A DNA stretch of 22,435 bases. It comes from Prevotella sp. GTDB lineage: Bacteria; Bacteroidota; Bacteroidia; Bacteroidales; Bacteroidaceae. A model generated the notes under the pieces. The model worked only from the letters and a program-made list of their open reading frames with translations. It was not told the origin of the DNA and did not search any database. A program made the position numbers and the translations under genes. Location: the NCBI GenBank assembly GCA_016283605.1, contig JAEENF010000022.1, positions 1 through 22,435 on the forward strand, written 5' to 3'. Shown in pieces: positions 1 to 7,509 of this stretch (positions within the stretch are counted from its first letter, which is position 1; each line of letters begins with the position of its first letter).

Positions 1-1404
1 TCGATCCAGTGGCTGGAGCAGTTCCTGGCGCAGTCGTCGAGTGCTGTGGTGCTCGTCAGTCACGACCGCGCATTTATAAATAATGTGTCGAACCGTACGT
101 TGGAGATCTCCTGCGGACGGGTGATTGACTATAAGGTCAAGTACAATGAGTACGTCGTTCTGCGCAAAGAACGTCGGGAACAACAGTTAAGGTCTTACGA
201 GAACCAACAGAAGGAAGTGGCTGAGATGAAGGACTTTATTGAACGCTTCCGCTATAAGGCTACGAAGGCCGTTCAGGTGCAGCAGAAGATTAAGCAGCTG
301 GAGAAAATCGTGCCCATTGAGATCGATGAGGTAGATAATTCTGCGATGCATCTGAAGTTCCCGCCTTGTCTCAGGAGTGGTGATTATCCGATTATCTGCG
401 ACGATGTGCGTAAGGACTATGGTGCCCATACCGTTTTCGATCATGTCACCCTCACGATCAAACGAGGTGAGAAGGTGGCCTTTGTGGGTAAGAACGGTGA
501 GGGAAAGTCGACGCTCGTGAAGTGCATCATGGGCGAGATCCCCTTTACAGGTGAACTGAAGATCGGCCATAATATTCAGATCGGTTATTTTGCGCAGAAT
601 CAGGCACAGTTGCTCGATGAGAGCCTCACGGTCTTTCAGACTATCGATTATGTCGCGAAGGGCGACGTACGTCTGCGTATCAACGATATCCTCGGTGCCT
701 TTATGTTTGGCGGCGAGGAGTCGGATAAGAAAGTCAAGGTGCTCAGCGGTGGTGAACGGAGCCGACTGGCGATGATTCGTCTGCTCTTGGAACCAGTGAA
801 CCTGCTGATCCTCGATGAGCCTACCAACCACCTCGATATGCCTTCGAAAGATGTGCTGAAGGAAGCAATCAAGGCTTTCGACGGTACAGCCATCATCGTG
901 AGCCACGACCGTGAGTTCCTCGACGGGCTTGTGACGAAGGTCTATGAGTTCGGAGGGGGTAAGGTGAGAGAGCACTTGGGCGGCATCTATGACTTCCTTC
1001 AGGCGAAGAAAATCAGCGAACTCAACGAACTCGGAAGGACAGACAAAAGTTTACAGGCGGTAACCCCGCAGTTTAGTGCCGGTAAACAAGAAGTTTACCG
1101 TAAGGAAACTACAGGCGAACAGGAACCTGTCGACAAAGACGTCCTCAACAAGGCCCTCAGCTATGCCGAACGCAAGGAACAGCAGAAGCGCAGAAACCGT
1201 GCGGAGAAGGCCGTGAAAGAGTCTGAGGCGAAGATCGAGAAGATGGAGAACCGTCTGAAAGAACTCGACGACCTACTGATGCAGCCGGAGAACGCCTCAG
1301 ATATGGTGCTGGTGACAGAATACACCCAGACGAAACAGGCACTCGACGAAGAGGTGGAGCGTTGGGAGAAACTCAGCGAGGAGTTAGAAGAGTTGAAGAA
1401 TTGA
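1..1404 (+). CDS. ABC-F family ATPase (5' truncated by window edge)
   Basis: This is the C-terminal 467 codons of a soluble twin-cassette ABC-F protein. The reading frame is open from base 1, so the true start lies outside the window. Counting from codon 1, the end of the first cassette is visible (H-loop VLVSHDRAF, about residues 17-25). A charged alpha-helical inter-cassette linker follows at about 35-100. The complete second cassette has Walker A GKNGEGKST (163-171), signature LSGGE (from 248), Walker B LLILDEP with D272/E273, and H-loop His302. The last 90 or so residues are a Lys/Glu-rich coiled coil like the C-terminal arm of Uup-type proteins. There are no membrane spans, so it is not a transporter. 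ABC-F proteins act on ribosomes as translation or resistance factors, but the subfamily and role here cannot be assigned without the N-terminus. Family confidence is high. Confidence 0.93.
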   Translation, partial: SIQWLEQFLAQSSSAVVLVSHDRAFINNVSNRTLEISCGRVIDYKVKYNEYVVLRKERREQQLRSYENQQKEVAEMKDFIERFRYKATKAVQVQQKIKQLEKIVPIEIDEVDNSAMHLKFPPCLRSGDYPIICDDVRKDYGAHTVFDHVTLTIKRGEKVAFVGKNGEGKSTLVKCIMGEIPFTGELKIGHNIQIGYFAQNQAQLLDESLTVFQTIDYVAKGDVRLRINDILGAFMFGGEESDKKVKVLSGGERSRLAMIRLLLEPVNLLILDEPTNHLDMPSKDVLKEAIKAFDGTAIIVSHDREFLDGLVTKVYEFGGGKVREHLGGIYDFLQAKKISELNELGRTDKSLQAVTPQFSAGKQEVYRKETTGEQEPVDKDVLNKALSYAERKEQQKRRNRAEKAVKESEAKIEKMENRLKELDDLLMQPENASDMVLVTEYTQTKQALDEEVERWEKLSEELEELKN

Positions 1405-1426
1405 AAAATTGAAGAATTGAAAAATT
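1395..1426 (+). repeat. Tandem duplication of a 16-bp A/T-rich unit
   Basis: Two exact copies of gaagaattgaaaaatt sit head to tail (1395-1410 and 1411-1426), and each copy is built from two imperfect 8-bp halves. The first copy covers the stop codon and last codons of the ABC-F gene, and the second lies in the 46-base gap before the M13 peptidase gene. Related ttgaa-type steps continue on either side. It is a simple replication-slippage repeat; I see no promoter or hairpin in it. Confidence 0.85.
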
Positions 1427-1450
1427 GAATCATTATAAAATTGAAAAGAT

Positions 1451-3484
1451 ATGAAAAGAATTGTAACAATGATGGCTATGACATCTGTTTCATTGATGAT
1501 GATGGCTCAGGGCGAACTGGGATCAGGCCTGAATACGGCTGATTTCAATAAGAACGTCCGTCCTGGTGATGATTTCTACGAGTACGCTTGTGGCGGTTGG
1601 ATGAAAGCTCATCCTCTGCCTGCAGCCTATTCGCGCTATGGTAGCTTCGACCGTCTGCAAGAGGACAATGACAAGCGTATCAACGGTATTCTGAAAGAAT
1701 TGCAGAGCAATACCTATCAGAAAGGAACGGTCGAGCAGAAGCTCAGCGATCTCTACAAGCTGGCGATGGATTCCGTCCGCAGGAATCAGGAGGGCGTCAG
1801 TCCGGTGATGCCTCTGATCAAGAAGATGGAAGCTGCCAAGAACAATCAGCAGCTGTTTCAGATTCAACTGGAACAGGCACCCTATGGTGAACAGGAGTTC
1901 TTCTTCTGCGGAATAGGGGCTGACGAGAAAAATGCCACACAGAACATTCTCAATGTTTATCAGGGTGGTTTGTCGTTGGGACAGAAGGAGTACTACCTGG
2001 ATAACGACAAGGCTACAGCTGATATTAGAGAAGCATTTAAAAAGCATGTAGTCAATATGTTCCAGCTCTTCGGCTTTAGTAAAGGTGCGGCCACAAAGAA
2101 GATGCAGAACATCATGAAGGTTGAGACGGCATTGGCTAAGGTTTCGAAGTCGCGTACAGAACTCCGCGACCCAGAAGCCAACTATAATAAGATGACCCTT
2201 CAGGAGTTTGAGACGAAGTATCCCAATCTTCCTCTGGTGAAGGTGATGAACGCCAAAGGAATCCAGACAAAGTATCTGCAGGAGATGGTTGTCGGACAGC
2301 CGGCCTTCCTTGAAGGTGCCAACAAACTCGTTGGGACGCTTAAGCCTGCGGAGTATCGCGACGTGATGGAGTGGAGCATCATCTCTTCGGCAGCTAACTT
2401 GCTGAGCGATGATGTCGTCGAAGAGAGTTTCGACTTCAATGGCCGTAAACGTTCAGGCAGGAAGGAGAACCATCCGCTCTGGAAACGTAGTACGGCCCAG
2501 GTGGAACGGGTAATGGGTGAGGCGCTTGGTAAGATCTATTCTGAGAAGTACTTCCCAGAGGCTGCCAAACAGCGTATGATTACTCTTGTGAAGAACCTTC
2601 AGATTGCCCTTGGTGAGCGTATCGCTGCTCAGAACTGGATGGATGATTCGACAAAGGTGAATGCACTTTTGAAACTGAGTACCTTCTATGTCAAAGTTGG
2701 TTATCCTGATAAGTGGATCGATCTCTCAAAACTTCAGATTGACCCTGAAAAATCTTACTACGAGAATATGCAAGAGTGTAGTAAATTCTGGAATGCCTGG
2801 CGCATTGAACATACGGCAGGTAAACCCGTTGACCGCGATGACTGGCACATGAATCCACAGACGGTGAATGCCTACTATAATCCCACCACTAATGAAATCT
2901 GTTTTCCCGCTGGTATTCTGCAATATCCGTTCTTTGATATGACTGCTGACGATGCCTTTAACTATGGTGCTATCGGTGTGGTAATCGGTCATGAGATGAC
3001 TCACGGATTCGATGATCAGGGGCGTCGTTTTGATAAGGATGGAAACATGCATGACTGGTGGAAGAATTCTGATGCAAAGAATTTTACAGAACGCACGGAT
3101 AAGTATGCGGATTTCTTCTCTGCTATCGAGGTTCTTCCTGGTCTGAATGGTAACGGACGTCTGACGCTTGGCGAGAATCTTGCAGATCATGGTGGTCTTC
3201 AGGTGGCTTATGCTGCCTATAAGAATGCTACAAAGTTGTCGCCTCTCGGTGAGAAAGACGGTCTGACGGCTGACCAGCGTTTCTTCCACGCCTATGCTGG
3301 TGTGTGGGCAGGTAACATTACGGAAGAAGAGATTCGTAATCGCACGAAGAGTGATCCCCACTCATTGGGCCGTTGGCGTGTGAATGGTGCACTTCCGCAC
3401 ATCGACGCCTGGTATGAGGCGTTTGGTGTGAAAGAGGGTGATAAAATGTTCATTCCGAAGTCAGAACGCCTGGATTTGTGGTGA
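1451..3484 (+). CDS. Exported M13-family zinc metallopeptidase (neprilysin/PepO-like)
   Basis: The 677-residue protein is the usual length for bacterial M13 endopeptidases, which cleave short peptides outside the cytoplasm. The N-terminus (MKRIVTMMAMTSVSLMMMAQ) is a typical signal peptide with likely cleavage near AQG; there is no lipobox. The zinc site is complete: H514-E515-M-T-H518, then E575-N-L-A-D579 in the motif GENLADHGG. RVNGALPH near the C-terminus and the terminal Trp are also M13 hallmarks, although the Cys usually found near the end of animal homologues is absent (ends RLDLW). It follows the ABC-F gene after 46 bases with no recognisable promoter between, so co-transcription is plausible. 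A terminator follows it. The family call is firm; the physiological substrate is unknown. Confidence 0.96.
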   Translation: MKRIVTMMAMTSVSLMMMAQGELGSGLNTADFNKNVRPGDDFYEYACGGWMKAHPLPAAYSRYGSFDRLQEDNDKRINGILKELQSNTYQKGTVEQKLSDLYKLAMDSVRRNQEGVSPVMPLIKKMEAAKNNQQLFQIQLEQAPYGEQEFFFCGIGADEKNATQNILNVYQGGLSLGQKEYYLDNDKATADIREAFKKHVVNMFQLFGFSKGAATKKMQNIMKVETALAKVSKSRTELRDPEANYNKMTLQEFETKYPNLPLVKVMNAKGIQTKYLQEMVVGQPAFLEGANKLVGTLKPAEYRDVMEWSIISSAANLLSDDVVEESFDFNGRKRSGRKENHPLWKRSTAQVERVMGEALGKIYSEKYFPEAAKQRMITLVKNLQIALGERIAAQNWMDDSTKVNALLKLSTFYVKVGYPDKWIDLSKLQIDPEKSYYENMQECSKFWNAWRIEHTAGKPVDRDDWHMNPQTVNAYYNPTTNEICFPAGILQYPFFDMTADDAFNYGAIGVVIGHEMTHGFDDQGRRFDKDGNMHDWWKNSDAKNFTERTDKYADFFSAIEVLPGLNGNGRLTLGENLADHGGLQVAYAAYKNATKLSPLGEKDGLTADQRFFHAYAGVWAGNITEEEIRNRTKSDPHSLGRWRVNGALPHIDAWYEAFGVKEGDKMFIPKSERLDLW

Positions 3485-3509
3485 TTTCTTTGGTTAAATG
3501 CATAAAAAT

Positions 3510-3542
3510 GCCGTCGTAAATGAAATTTACGGCGGTTTTTTT
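3510..3542 (+). terminator. Intrinsic terminator after the M13 peptidase gene
   Basis: The arm gccgtcgtaaat (3510-3521) pairs with atttacggcggt (3525-3536) across a 3-base loop, with two G-U wobbles. The stem runs directly into a T tract (3536-3542). This separates the upstream genes from the signalling operon. Confidence 0.9.
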
Positions 3543-3572
3543 GTTTGTTTTAAGAATTTTTTCTTATCTTTG
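3540..3572 (+). promoter_or_regulatory. Promoter of the signalling operon (Bacteroidetes sigma-AB type)
   Basis: A TATCTTTG box at 3565-3572 matches the Bacteroidetes -7 consensus TAnnTTTG. A TTTG at 3540-3543 lies 21 bases upstream and fits the -33 element, although it overlaps the terminator T tract. Another TTTG at 3544-3547 gives a shorter 17-base spacing. The predicted transcript start near 3577-3580 would leave a leader of about 25 bases before the start codon at 3602. Confidence 0.75.
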
Positions 3573-3588
3573 CACCAAACTTTAGCTT

Positions 3589-3600
3589 AAACACGTGTTT
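3589..3600. promoter_or_regulatory. Perfect 12-bp palindrome just before the first operon gene
   Basis: aaacacgtgttt is an exact palindrome in the short leader, ending two bases before the start codon of the zinc-ribbon gene and downstream of the -7 box. It could be an operator or sit over the ribosome-loading region. The palindrome is seen directly; any function is inference. Confidence 0.4.
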
Positions 3601-3601
3601 T

Positions 3602-4534
3602 ATGGATGATATAACTCTTAACCCTGGAAAGGCAAACGGTTTTTCACAAGAACGTCAGCGTGAAGAACTGATGATGGAGAAGCCTGTTGAGAATGAGATG
3701 CGTAGTGCTATGAATATGCATGCTGCAGCAGGTGTCCAGTGTCCCCAATGCGGAACGGTAAATGAGCCGGAAGCGATGTTCTGTGCTTCATGTGGTACGC
3801 CTTTAGGTATGGCCACCTGTCCGAACTGTGGTGCAGAGATAGAACCCGATGCCGATTTCTGTGAAACTTGTCATCATTATATCCGGACGGATGTCTGTTC
3901 TTTCTGTGGCTGTCATCTGACGGGCAATGAGGCTTTCTGTCCTGAGTGTGGCAGTCCGCGTGGAGGCATTGTCTGCCCAGTCTGCCATACGCTTAACAAC
4001 TTCTCGTTCTGTAAGCAGTGTGGAACGGCTCTCACAGAGGAGGCCCGTGAGCTGCTGGCAGAACTCCAGATGACTTCGGAATACAAGGAGATGCAGCAGT
4101 TGGCTAATGAGTTGCAACAGCTTGACATGTCCCAACCTTATACCTCTGAACGCGATGTGGTCAGAGAACAGCTCAGTCAGAAACTCCGTGAACGCGTATT
4201 GACGTTGCTGGCTAAGGATAAGGGTGTGTCGACGCCCGTTCCTCCCAAACAGTCTAAGCGTTTAAGTAAAGAGGAGTTTGAGGCTCAGAAGAAAGACCGT
4301 GTAGGACGTCTGACGGCTTTACTTGAGCAGATGGCTCAGGCACCCCAGCCGCAGCCTGCAAAGGTGCGTAACTATGCGATGGCCTGCAAGCCTCAAGGTG
4401 TGCGACTGGCTTGGGAATGCAATTTCAAGCATGCTCTGCATTCCAGTCCGTGCGGATGTGCCAAACCACAGATGGGCGGCAAGTGGATTATTCTGGGAAA
4501 TAATACTAGACAAGAAATAAAAGACGATAAATAA
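3602..4534 (+). CDS. Four-zinc-ribbon protein, first gene of the kinase/AAA/FHA/PP2C cassette
   Basis: This 310-residue soluble protein has four consecutive C-x2-C pairs-of-pairs: C47/C50 with C61/C64, C73/C76 with C87/C90, C99/C102 with C113/C116, and C125/C128 with C137/C140. This is the double-zinc-ribbon pattern used in protein-protein or nucleic-acid contacts. A charged helical segment follows (about 143-245), then a Gln/Pro linker. The C-terminal patch holds C262, C273, H277, H280, C284 and C286, ending in MGGKWIILG, and might bind a further metal ion. There is no signal peptide or membrane span and no enzyme motif. Its stop codon overlaps the kinase start by one base (TAATG), so the two are translationally coupled. 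It is probably the scaffold or substrate of the cassette. I do not recognise a named family beyond zinc ribbon. Confidence 0.85.
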   Translation: MDDITLNPGKANGFSQERQREELMMEKPVENEMRSAMNMHAAAGVQCPQCGTVNEPEAMFCASCGTPLGMATCPNCGAEIEPDADFCETCHHYIRTDVCSFCGCHLTGNEAFCPECGSPRGGIVCPVCHTLNNFSFCKQCGTALTEEARELLAELQMTSEYKEMQQLANELQQLDMSQPYTSERDVVREQLSQKLRERVLTLLAKDKGVSTPVPPKQSKRLSKEEFEAQKKDRVGRLTALLEQMAQAPQPQPAKVRNYAMACKPQGVRLAWECNFKHALHSSPCGCAKPQMGGKWIILGNNTRQEIKDDK

Positions 4535-7509
4535 TGAGTACATTGAGACCTTCAAATTATCAGGAGCCGGTTTCAGACGATGCATCGAATGATGTGACGA
4601 GACGTCCTGCTACGATAGTCCCGCCAACAGGAGATACGACCATGCGTCCATCTAAGCCTATGCCAGATCAAGTGCAAATTGACAGCGACTTCTTTGACCT
4701 TAAAGGCGTCAAATATCGTAAGTTGGAGTGCCTGAGTGACAATTCTGGTGAAGCTCAGGTGTTTCTCGTTGATAAGGATGGGGCTGAGTTCGTCCTGAAG
4801 ATTTACTATCCTAATTTTGATGTTAACAAGAAATTGCTTCAGACGATTTACAATTTCGACTTTGAGGTGATTGTTAGCTTGCTGGATTATGGCAAACTAT
4901 ATGTTGATGGCAAACATCGCTATTATGAGTTGATGGAACATCTGGAAGGCGGAACGCTCCAGGATTACAAACTCAATGGCGATATGGATAAGTTCCGCAG
5001 GATCGCTTTACAGGCTGCCGGAGCCCTGGCCTATTGTCATGCGAACAATATTTTGCATAAGGATATCAAACCCAGCAACTTCTTCTTCCGCGATAAGGCA
5101 CATACCCAGTTGGTCTTGGGCGATTTCGGCATATCAAGCCTTTTGGAACAGGATGGTAAGGCCCATCGTACGACTCAGGCTCGCACTCCGATATATGCTG
5201 CTCCAGAAATGTATACCGATGTCATTGACGGGGTAGTGGAGATCACCGCTGCAGCAGATTTCTATTCTCTTGGTATCACATTGATGGCCGTATGGCTTGA
5301 GGGAAATCCCATGAGCAGCAATGAAAGGGTGATGATGCGACAGAAGAATGAAGGCAGATTACCCAGAATGAATGAACTGCCTGAGCGTGTCCGTATGATT
5401 GTACAGGGCCTGACATCTGTCAATCCGCTCAGCCGTTGGGGATTTGACGAGGTAGAGAAATGGTTCGAAGGTGAGAGTCCCAAGGTGGATATCTCTTCAC
5501 CGTTCTTGAAATACAAGAGCTTCATTGTCGATCCTGACCGTAACCTGGTCGCTGACAATATCCACGAACTGGTTCCGATGCTCATCGAGAATGAGAAACT
5601 GGCTATTGGATATCTCTATAATGGTCGGATTGGCAACTGGTTGGAGTCTTGTGGCAACCAGAAACTCAGTACCATCGTCAAGGATATTATAGTCAACAGA
5701 TATCCCGTTGACCAGCATGCCGGACTTATGGCCGCCATCTATGTCATGGAGCCGACCTATTTCTACAAAGACGTAAAAGGCAATAATTGCGATGATGTCC
5801 ATAGTGTGGCTATGTCCTTGCTGAGCTATTCGAAGGAGTATGGTGTGTTATTGACGAATCCTAATGATACGTTGTTCCTTTATCTGGAGTCTCACACCAA
5901 GTGCCGCGTCGACCGTCTCCGTTCTTATTTCGAACAGAAAGAGGGGTTTGATGCCCGTGTGGCAGTCCTCCGACTGGTCTATGAGATTGATCCGGAGATA
6001 CCTTTCATGGCCCGTTATCCATCTTCGAATATCAAAGATATCGTTAAGGTGTTCGGCCGTGAAGAAGTAACGGAGGATGATTGGCGTAGTCTTACAGACG
6101 GTCGTCTTCTTTCCTGGATGTTCAGTCATGAGGATAAGATGGCTTGTGAGAGTCTGAGAATACTGACTCAGAACCAACCGTATTCGAAGTCGTTGGCTTA
6201 TAAGGTGCTTTACAATCTTGACCGTGAGGCGGCATATGATCTGCGGTTTGCCCATACTTCTTTAGGCGTCGGTGATTTACTTTGTGAGCGCCTGAAAGCG
6301 GCTCAGCATTTGAGTGAAGAGGAATTGAAAGAAGAAATGAATGACTTCTTGGAGCCCAATGGACGGTTCTGCTACTTTGCTCAATTGCATGGATGGAATG
6401 AGATGCTTAATGAGGCTAACCGTTGTTTCAATCTCAAGAGTGATGAAAATATGGAACGACTTGGCGCCTACGATGCTCGTACAGCCCTCTATCGTTTTGC
6501 CCGTAACCTGGGTTCCAAACCTGTCTATCTCCTGCCTGATGGTACGGAACTGGATGATGGTCGGCATATTGATGCCCGTTATTATGGAATGATCCGTCAG
6601 GAGATGCGTGAAGGATCATTTGCACAGTGGATGTCAGTCTTCTATCATGAGGATCCGGAAGCAGACTTTACCGAAGAGTATGCCTATGAGCATACGCTTG
6701 AAGAGTGGTTGTTGGAATTGGGTAAGATAGACAGTACGCAAACTTACTATAAGCGTTTCGTTGAAGCGCGGAAAGAAACTGCAGACAGAGTGCAGGGCGT
6801 CAGAGACGGTTGGAAACGTGCAAAAGGTAAGGAGAATATCTGGCGATGGATGTTCTATGCTTTGTCTGGTGTCTGGATCTTGCTTTTGCTTCTCTTTGGC
6901 GTGAAGAACCATACCTATCTGCTCTCTCATAGTCTTCTCACTATCGGACTCCCATTAGGTGGTATGACAGGCGTCATTGTTGCGACAAGAGCTTATTTCA
7001 GAGGTTATGGTTTCTTCTTCTCGTTCCTCTGGGCTATGTTAGGTGCGCTTTCAGCATATATACCTATTATAATATTAAAGTATATAGACCAGTCACATCC
7101 CTCACTGTTCACTTTGACTATAGTGGCCATATCTCTGGTATACATGTTAGTATGTCATCTGACAGACTTCAGGGGAGACCAGAAGGCAGATAGTAAACTG
7201 ATATCGGAAGTACTTGATAACGACATTAAGTCGACATTGCTCGAGCCTCTCTATTATACGTTCAAGACAAAGTCATATCGTTTCAAAGGCTCGAAGTTCG
7301 GTCTTTTGGATGATGTGACCGACCAGGTACGTTCCATCAGTGGCGAGAGTGTTCTCCACTATTTCTTATGGAGTTTGTTGGCACTCATCTTTGTGCTCAT
7401 CTTTATCATTTACAGTCCGAGCCTGATGAATGTCAAGAATCCTTCAAAGGAGAGTATTAGTTCTAATCCAACTGAAATCATTCAGCAAATAGATAATGAT
7501 GACGAATAA
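4534..7509 (+). CDS. Membrane-anchored Ser/Thr protein kinase with large uncharacterised middle region
   Basis: The 991-residue protein opens with a Thr/Pro-rich tail (about 1-50). A eukaryotic-like kinase domain follows at about 58-315: ATP-binding Lys K89 in VLKIYY, catalytic loop H175-K-D177-I-K-P-S-N182, metal-binding D197-F-G and A223-P-E. The glycine-rich loop is degenerate (SDNSGEAQVFLV), and I see no acidic residue where the helix-C Glu is expected. Residues about 330-770 match no domain I know. They are followed by five predicted membrane spans at about 773-790, 796-818, 827-848, 858-876 and 941-964. With the kinase in the cytoplasm, the 877-940 loop would be cytoplasmic and the short tail outside. 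There are no PASTA repeats. It probably phosphorylates cassette partners on Thr/Ser. Its stop codon abuts the next start codon. Kinase call firm; substrates unknown. Confidence 0.92.
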   Translation: MSTLRPSNYQEPVSDDASNDVTRRPATIVPPTGDTTMRPSKPMPDQVQIDSDFFDLKGVKYRKLECLSDNSGEAQVFLVDKDGAEFVLKIYYPNFDVNKKLLQTIYNFDFEVIVSLLDYGKLYVDGKHRYYELMEHLEGGTLQDYKLNGDMDKFRRIALQAAGALAYCHANNILHKDIKPSNFFFRDKAHTQLVLGDFGISSLLEQDGKAHRTTQARTPIYAAPEMYTDVIDGVVEITAAADFYSLGITLMAVWLEGNPMSSNERVMMRQKNEGRLPRMNELPERVRMIVQGLTSVNPLSRWGFDEVEKWFEGESPKVDISSPFLKYKSFIVDPDRNLVADNIHELVPMLIENEKLAIGYLYNGRIGNWLESCGNQKLSTIVKDIIVNRYPVDQHAGLMAAIYVMEPTYFYKDVKGNNCDDVHSVAMSLLSYSKEYGVLLTNPNDTLFLYLESHTKCRVDRLRSYFEQKEGFDARVAVLRLVYEIDPEIPFMARYPSSNIKDIVKVFGREEVTEDDWRSLTDGRLLSWMFSHEDKMACESLRILTQNQPYSKSLAYKVLYNLDREAAYDLRFAHTSLGVGDLLCERLKAAQHLSEEELKEEMNDFLEPNGRFCYFAQLHGWNEMLNEANRCFNLKSDENMERLGAYDARTALYRFARNLGSKPVYLLPDGTELDDGRHIDARYYGMIRQEMREGSFAQWMSVFYHEDPEADFTEEYAYEHTLEEWLLELGKIDSTQTYYKRFVEARKETADRVQGVRDGWKRAKGKENIWRWMFYALSGVWILLLLLFGVKNHTYLLSHSLLTIGLPLGGMTGVIVATRAYFRGYGFFFSFLWAMLGALSAYIPIIILKYIDQSHPSLFTLTIVAISLVYMLVCHLTDFRGDQKADSKLISEVLDNDIKSTLLEPLYYTFKTKSYRFKGSKFGLLDDVTDQVRSISGESVLHYFLWSLLALIFVLIFIIYSPSLMNVKNPSKESISSNPTEIIQQIDNDDE

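Noticed and set aside
187..975. Long minus-strand open frame inside the ABC-F gene
   Set aside because: It is antisense to a clearly conserved ABC cassette, has no recognisable domain and no promoter; it reflects codon bias.
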